A stretch of DNA of 64,000 bases from Bacteroidales bacterium (GTDB taxonomy: Bacteria; Bacteroidota; Bacteroidia; Bacteroidales; Lentimicrobiaceae), in NCBI GenBank assembly GCA_016788045.1, contig JAEUTG010000058.1:57971-121970 (forward strand). Direction: 5' to 3'. Below the pieces are notes generated by a model that was not told the origin of the DNA, searched no databases, and worked only from the letters and a program-made list of their open reading frames with translations. Made by a program: the position numbers and the translations under genes. The stretch's first letter is position 1. The number at the start of each line of letters is the position of its first letter. Below, in pieces: positions 59,764 to 64,000 of the stretch.

Positions 59764-61878
59764 ATGAAAAAATCATTACTTTTACTTTCAGGCCTGCTTC
59801 TCAGTTTCGGGATTTCGGCCCAGGTTCTTCTTCAGCAGGATTTCAGTTCAGGAACCATGCCTCCAAGCGGATGGATGATCATGGGAAATATGGCGAACTG
59901 GTCCAATTCAGCTTCCAGTACTGCGGGTGGTACATCCCCTGAAATGAAGGTTTCCAACACCCCTTCATTCAATAGCTCGATGAGGATCATCTCTTCACAG
60001 GTGAATACCACCGGGCTTACCACGGTGATTATCCGCTTCAAACACATGTATGATCATGCAGATGGTGGCGGACCTTTCACCATCGGCTGCGACACCCGTT
60101 CCAGCAATGGTGCCTGGAACAATGTATGGACAAAAGCAAACACGGTTGACATTGCTGCTGAAACAGTTACCATTGTGGTCAGCAATGCCAATGTGGGATC
60201 AGCCAGTTTCCAGTTTAGTTTAACTGTAAACGGAAGCAGCCAGAACTTTAAGAACTGGTACATTGATGACATCGAAGTACTCAATCCGCTGCCACTTGAT
60301 GGCGCCATGTCATCCATTGACATTCCCGCTCTTTTTGTTGGCAAACAGGCTGTAAAGGGCAAATTCTCTAACCTTGGTCAGGCTCCCCTCACTTCAGCCG
60401 ATGTGAGTTACCAGGCCAACGACGGTGATGTTTTCACTACAGCAATTACCGGACTCAACGTTGCAACCGGTGGCTTCGCTTCATTTGAATGTGCAGATTC
60501 ACTCGATCTGCCCGAAGGATTGTACGACCTGAAGGTTTGGATTTCAAACCTGAACGGCGTTTCAGCCGATGACAATCCAGCCAATGATACCATGGTGAAA
60601 TCCATCTCCATCCCGACTCAACTGATTTATTACAGACCATTCTTCGAAGAGTTTACCAGCTCAACCTGTGGTCCCTGTGCTTCATTCAACAACTCAACCC
60701 TCAATCCTTTCATTGCACAGCACGAAGACGACATCACGCTGGTGAAGTATCAGATGAACTGGCCGGGTTCGGGTGACCCCTATTATACTGCTGAAGGCGG
60801 CGTCCGCAGAACATTCTACGGTGTGAATGCAGTGCCCGATATGTATATTGACGGTAAAAAAGTTGCAACTTCGAGTGCCGGCGTTAATGGCGGGTTCAAT
60901 GCTACCTATGGAACCATGACTTATGTGAACATCAATTCACAGCATGAGATCGTTGGCAACAATGTGAATGTTGATGCTACTATCGAGCCTTATGCAAACT
61001 ACCCGAATGTGAAGGTTCACATGGCGGTGGTTGAGCATATCACTACCCAGAATGTAGCTACCAACGGTGAAACAGAGTTTCATAACGTAATGATGAAGAT
61101 GTTGCCGGATGCCAGTGGCACAACCGCCAATCTGATATCAGGCACAAACCTCAACCTGAAGTTCAACCAGAACATGGCTGCAACTTTTGTTGAAGAAATG
61201 GATGATCTCCTTGTTGCGATCTTTATTCAGGATCCTTCATCAAAGACCATTTATCAGTCTGGCTACTCAGTACAGGTAGGTGCCTTTGTTACCACCAGCA
61301 TCGAGGAAGGTGCCACTGAGGTTCCTGTTGACGAGCAGATTGTACTGGATTTCAGCCAGCCCGTGCGTATGATTGGCGGTCAGGCCATTACAAACAACAA
61401 CATTAACCAATTGATTACCTATGCGGAAGGTTCTGCATCAGGAACACCAGCCGGTTTTACCGCTACCATCAGTGCCGATAAAACGCAGATTGTGGTTACT
61501 CCTTCGCCAAACCTCAAATATGATCAGCGTTATTTCTTCCAGTTTGCTGCTGTTGAGAACAATACCGGTGTTCAGACACTGCCGGTTGTCAGGCATTTTA
61601 CTACCGACCTGAATGTAGGCATTCCCCAGGTTGATAACAACGATTTGAAGGTTTATCCGAATCCTGCATCCAGCAAGCTGTTTATCAGCAATGTTGCTGG
61701 TGTTGACAGAGTTCAGATATACAGTGTTGTCGGCAATCTGGTTAAAACCATTGATAGTTTCCCGAACAGCCGCGGACAGGCTGGTATTGATGTAAGTGAA
61801 CTTCCGACAGGAATGTACATTGTTCGTATCACCGGAAAACAAACCGAATTAACTTCCCGCATCATCATTTCAAGATAG
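59764..61878 (+). CDS. T9SS cargo: anchor-J, Omp28-like thioredoxin-fold and Ig-like domains
   Basis: A 704-aa exported protein. Signal peptide MKKSLLLLSGLLLSFGISAQ. Residues about 22-170 form a choice-of-anchor-J/MAM-like domain (FSSGTMPPSGWMIMG ... FKNWYIDDIEVL). A CARDB-like Ig unit follows (about 180-280). Residues about 290-500 are Omp28-like, with the thioredoxin-type CxxC motif EEFTSSTCGPCASFNN and GVNAVPDMYIDGKKV. An SbsA-type Ig domain (EGATEVPVDEQIVLDFSQPV) precedes the type A sorting domain (LKVYPNPASSKLFISNVAG ... LPTGMYIVRITGK). The CxxC suggests a surface thiol-redox or disulfide role. A strong terminator follows. Confidence 0.9.
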   Translation: MKKSLLLLSGLLLSFGISAQVLLQQDFSSGTMPPSGWMIMGNMANWSNSASSTAGGTSPEMKVSNTPSFNSSMRIISSQVNTTGLTTVIIRFKHMYDHADGGGPFTIGCDTRSSNGAWNNVWTKANTVDIAAETVTIVVSNANVGSASFQFSLTVNGSSQNFKNWYIDDIEVLNPLPLDGAMSSIDIPALFVGKQAVKGKFSNLGQAPLTSADVSYQANDGDVFTTAITGLNVATGGFASFECADSLDLPEGLYDLKVWISNLNGVSADDNPANDTMVKSISIPTQLIYYRPFFEEFTSSTCGPCASFNNSTLNPFIAQHEDDITLVKYQMNWPGSGDPYYTAEGGVRRTFYGVNAVPDMYIDGKKVATSSAGVNGGFNATYGTMTYVNINSQHEIVGNNVNVDATIEPYANYPNVKVHMAVVEHITTQNVATNGETEFHNVMMKMLPDASGTTANLISGTNLNLKFNQNMAATFVEEMDDLLVAIFIQDPSSKTIYQSGYSVQVGAFVTTSIEEGATEVPVDEQIVLDFSQPVRMIGGQAITNNNINQLITYAEGSASGTPAGFTATISADKTQIVVTPSPNLKYDQRYFFQFAAVENNTGVQTLPVVRHFTTDLNVGIPQVDNNDLKVYPNPASSKLFISNVAGVDRVQIYSVVGNLVKTIDSFPNSRGQAGIDVSELPTGMYIVRITGKQTELTSRIIISR

Positions 61879-61895
61879 GGAATGGCTTCTTTGTG

Positions 61896-61924
61896 AAAGC
61901 CCGGCTCTTTTGCCGGGCTTTTTT
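61896..61924 (+). terminator. Rho-independent terminator
   Basis: AAAGCCCGGC-TCTTTT-GCCGGGCTTT, a perfect 10-bp stem, then further T. It starts 17 bp after the T9SS cargo stop. Confidence 0.92.
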
Positions 61925-62042
61925 ATTGTCTAGCCCAGCCTGACCCGGGCAGAAAAATGTATGAGGCTTCTGGCGGGATTTTTTCCGTTGATATCAGGAA
62001 AAGGATTCAGAATAAGGTTGAATATTGTCAGAGAAAGCGTGA

Positions 62043-62564
62043 TTACTTTTTGAGTTCCTTCTTCCAATGGATCAGTGAATCACTCTCACCGGTTTTTGAG
62101 AACCCGTTTTTAATCAAAACTGACCAGGAGGCTGTATTTTCAGCCTCAGTGGATGCCCTGACCGCTGAAAGCCCTGGAAAGGATGCCCCCCATTCAATCA
62201 TTGCAGCAACGGCTTCTGTCATGATTCCCCGGTTTCTGTATGGTTCAAAGGTGCCATAACCGATTTCAACGATGCCGTCTGCATCGGGTTCTCCAAAGAA
62301 ACACAAATCCCCGGCAAGCCGGTTGTCCCGCTTGTAAATTATTGTCCACAAGGTTGAAAACAGATAATTCCTCTCCGGATCTGCGACTCCCGGAATGATG
62401 GTTTTTTCGAGGGCCTCTTTCAGCTCATCAGAAATTGTCCGTTCAGCCAGGTAAACACCAAGTTCGGTTTCGAGTGATCCGTTGTTCTGCAGGTATTTCT
62501 GTAACTGGCTTAAGCTGAGTGGTAGCAGTTTCAGGCGCTGAGTCTCTAATTCAACAGGCTTCAT
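62043..62564 (-). CDS. GNAT-family N-acetyltransferase (RimJ/RimL-like)
   Basis: A 173-aa acetyl-CoA-dependent acyltransferase. The N-terminus VELETQRLKLLPLSLSQL is typical of RimJ/RimL-type GNATs. The acetyl-CoA loop is FEPYRNRGIMTEAVAAMIEW (motif A, R/Q-x-x-G-x-G/A form), and SWSVLIKNGFSKTGESD is motif B. IVEIGYGTF precedes motif A. Substrate, a ribosomal or other amine, cannot be told. It starts 5 bp after the stop of the upstream T9SS cargo gene on the same strand, so the two are cotranscribed, although no functional link is evident. Confidence 0.9.
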   Translation of the reverse strand: MKPVELETQRLKLLPLSLSQLQKYLQNNGSLETELGVYLAERTISDELKEALEKTIIPGVADPERNYLFSTLWTIIYKRDNRLAGDLCFFGEPDADGIVEIGYGTFEPYRNRGIMTEAVAAMIEWGASFPGLSAVRASTEAENTASWSVLIKNGFSKTGESDSLIHWKKELKK

Positions 62565-62569
62565 ACTAT

Positions 62570-63478
62570 TTATTCAATTACGACAAATTTCCGGAAAAGA
62601 ATCAGGTTATGGTTGTCAAGCAACGAGAGCACAAAGATGCCTTTCGGCAGATCGCGCAATGTAAAGGAATTCCGTACATCCAGCTCTCTGTTCATAATTG
62701 TTTGTCCGGTAATGGAGCTGAGCCTGAAGTTGGAAATTTCGTTATTGCTTTTCAGATCAACGGTGATTGTTCCTGTGGATGGATTGGGGTAAACACTGAT
62801 TCCATCATGCATTCCGGTTCGTTCTGTTACTGAGGTAATCAACCCGCATTCTGTAAAGCCGGGATATAGGGTTTCACCGTTATAACTGAAGCACTCTATG
62901 GAATAACCATTCATGTCGGTTGCACAGCCCGGAGAAGGCTCAAGGAGACCGTATGTTGAGCCAATTCCTTCAATCAGGTATATCTGATAACAATCATTGA
63001 TCAGCCAGCGCTTGTGAAAAGAATCACCGATCTGTATGGAGTCAATTGAAAGAACAATGTCCGGTTCTTCGTTAAAACCAGCCAGATAGCCTCTGATGGT
63101 GTCGCCTGTTTCCAGATTAAAATCATACAGCAACTGTTCGCCGGTGAGGGCAGGCGGGATGTAATATACCCTCCTGAGGCTGATATCCTGACGGAAGGCT
63201 CCCTTGTAGCCGGCAAACATTGTTTGGGTGCATCCTCCGGTATTCGTAGCTTCAACAAAAGGTGTTGCCAGTTTGTGATATATCTCTCCATTGATGATGG
63301 TATCGCCCGAAATCATAATTGAATAGTATTCGAACCCGAAACCGCCCATAAAACACATTCCATGGGTGAGGTTAATATTCCAGAGGGCATTGCTGTCGGG
63401 TAGGGGATGGTAAGTGCCTGATTGCGGGGATGCATTCAGCACTGCAAAAAAAAGACAAATGGAGATCAATTGTTTCAT
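62570..63478 (-). CDS. T9SS cargo protein, function unknown
   Basis: A 302-aa exported protein. Signal peptide MKQLISICLFFAVLNASPQ. The mature body (about 20-220) contains several Cys (GMCFMGG, TGGCTQTMF, NDCYQIYL, SPGCATDMNG) and no enzymatic motif I recognise. A typical descriptive segment LLYDFNLETGDTIRGYLAGF is shared with many short Bacteroidota cargo proteins. The type A sorting domain is complete (ISVYPNPSTGTITVDLKSNN ... LPKGIFVLSLLDNHN ... KFVVIE). First gene of a pair with the GNAT gene. Confidence 0.85.
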   Translation of the reverse strand: MKQLISICLFFAVLNASPQSGTYHPLPDSNALWNINLTHGMCFMGGFGFEYYSIMISGDTIINGEIYHKLATPFVEATNTGGCTQTMFAGYKGAFRQDISLRRVYYIPPALTGEQLLYDFNLETGDTIRGYLAGFNEEPDIVLSIDSIQIGDSFHKRWLINDCYQIYLIEGIGSTYGLLEPSPGCATDMNGYSIECFSYNGETLYPGFTECGLITSVTERTGMHDGISVYPNPSTGTITVDLKSNNEISNFRLSSITGQTIMNRELDVRNSFTLRDLPKGIFVLSLLDNHNLILFRKFVVIE

Positions 63479-63752
63479 AATCAGATCATGTTAAAGAAGT
63501 AAATACAGTCAGATCGAAAAATTTAGATCAGGATATGCATCAAACCTATAATTCCTGAACCCTCATAATGTAAATTACTATAAACCGCAAAATCAGTATT
63601 CCTGCACTCAAATAAGCAGCTGGTCAAACTTACACTGGTAAATTTACAAGGAAACCCTGAGAAGAAAATATTTTGGTGGGAAATTATTTTATCGGATCAG
63701 AATTTTTTATCCTTCACGGATATTTTTAAGGTATTCACAACCATAAAAACAA

Positions 63753-63781
63753 AAAGAGACCACCCCCCGGATGGTCTCTTT
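63753..63781 (-). terminator. Rho-independent terminator
   Basis: AAAGAGACCA / TGGTCTCTTT, perfect 10-bp stem with a 9-nt loop (CCCCCCGGA on plus). On the minus strand a T-rich tract follows. It lies 18 bp after the stop of the PID-CTERM-like gene. The rest of the 63479-63798 gap is AT-rich and shows nothing else. Confidence 0.88.
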
Positions 63782-63798
63782 CATAAAAAGTCTGAAGA

Positions 63799-64000
63799 CT
63801 ATTCCTCAAACTTGTTTCTGGCGTCGAAGACTTTCTTCATGCCGTAGCCTGCAGCCATGGAGAGGAGCAGGACAATGCCGCCACCGATGGGAGCAGTACC
63901 GCCACCGATGGGGTCACCGCCAACGGGGTTTCCGTTGCCGTTACCACCCGGGTTTGGCTGAGCTGACAGGAACATAGGAGCAGCGATAAAAGCGCCTGCA
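63799..64000 (-). CDS. Small PID-CTERM-like protein, 5' end outside window
   Basis: The last 67 codons are visible, with the stop at 63799-63801. The sequence starts in a hydrophobic signal-like segment (AGAFIAAPMFLSAQ). Then comes a Gly/Asn/Pro-rich linker (NPGGNGNGNPVGGD), a duplicated PIGGG motif (DPIGGGTAPIGGG), a short TM segment (IVLLLSMAAGYGMKK) and a basic/acidic tail (VFDARNKFEE). This is the layout of small proteins with a PID-CTERM-like C-terminal sorting signal: motif, TM helix, charged tail. Function unknown; probably processed and attached or released at the envelope. Confidence 0.8.
   Translation of the reverse strand, partial: AGAFIAAPMFLSAQPNPGGNGNGNPVGGDPIGGGTAPIGGGIVLLLSMAAGYGMKKVFDARNKFEE

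Overview
The window looks like chromosomal DNA from an anaerobic or facultative member of the Bacteroidota, most likely an uncultured Bacteroidales-type bacterium. Three things support this. At least nine predicted exported proteins end in a type IX secretion (T9SS) type A C-terminal sorting domain. Several starts are preceded by the Bacteroidota -7 box TAnnTTTG rather than a Shine-Dalgarno site. The gene set also fits: AbgT, KtrAB-type potassium uptake, NrfHA, a class I-like hybrid cluster protein, a PorE-like OmpA protein and a PID-CTERM-like small protein. No rRNA, tRNA, CRISPR array or transposase gene was seen.

Layout. 1-2.5 kb: the 3' end of a TolB-like propeller gene, a decayed peroxiredoxin gene, and an AbgT transporter with two terminators. 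2.5-8.4 kb: a CsgG/TolB-like secreted protein divergent from an HTH regulator with a paired operator, then an ECF sigma factor overlapping a membrane protein gene, a foldback repeat, and a delta-60-repeat T9SS cargo protein. 8.4-15.8 kb (minus strand): a fused FAD/Fe-S oxidoreductase, a FISUMP lipoprotein, a zinc-ribbon protein, a secreted protein, a DUF1338 dioxygenase and lipoate ligase.

15.9-32.8 kb (all minus strand) is a nitrogen-oxide block: nrfHA (nitrite to ammonium), a cluster of DUF438-hemerythrin-PAS, DUF1858/DUF2249, cupin, PepSY membrane protein and second cupin, then hcp, an outer-membrane porin, an Fe-S protein and two Rrf2-type regulators. A 1622-aa T9SS cargo gene splits nrfHA from the rest. 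A 10-bp-stem RNA-like structure lies between hcp and the DUF438 gene. A shared AT-rich motif lies at the promoters of nrfH and both Rrf2 genes. The block reads as one regulated programme for nitrite/NO/hydroxylamine handling; the DUF438-cupin-PepSY part is the best candidate for an undescribed system.

33-36.8 kb: typA, then two repeat-filled intergenic stretches around a small lipoprotein gene. 36.8-42 kb: three adjacent minus-strand T9SS cargo genes showing decay, with one orphan sorting domain and one gene that lost its 5' end at a (TC)16 microsatellite. 42-50.5 kb: a TerB-like protein, KtrB/KtrA, a 908-aa T9SS cargo, ffh and folD. 50.6-58.2 kb: a T9SS cargo, a PorE-like T9SS/OmpA protein, an 882-aa secreted helical-repeat protein, peptidase E and superoxide dismutase. 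58.3-64 kb: a CDF metal exporter with a CopZ-like protein, two T9SS cargos, a GNAT acetyltransferase and the 3' part of a small PID-CTERM-like protein.
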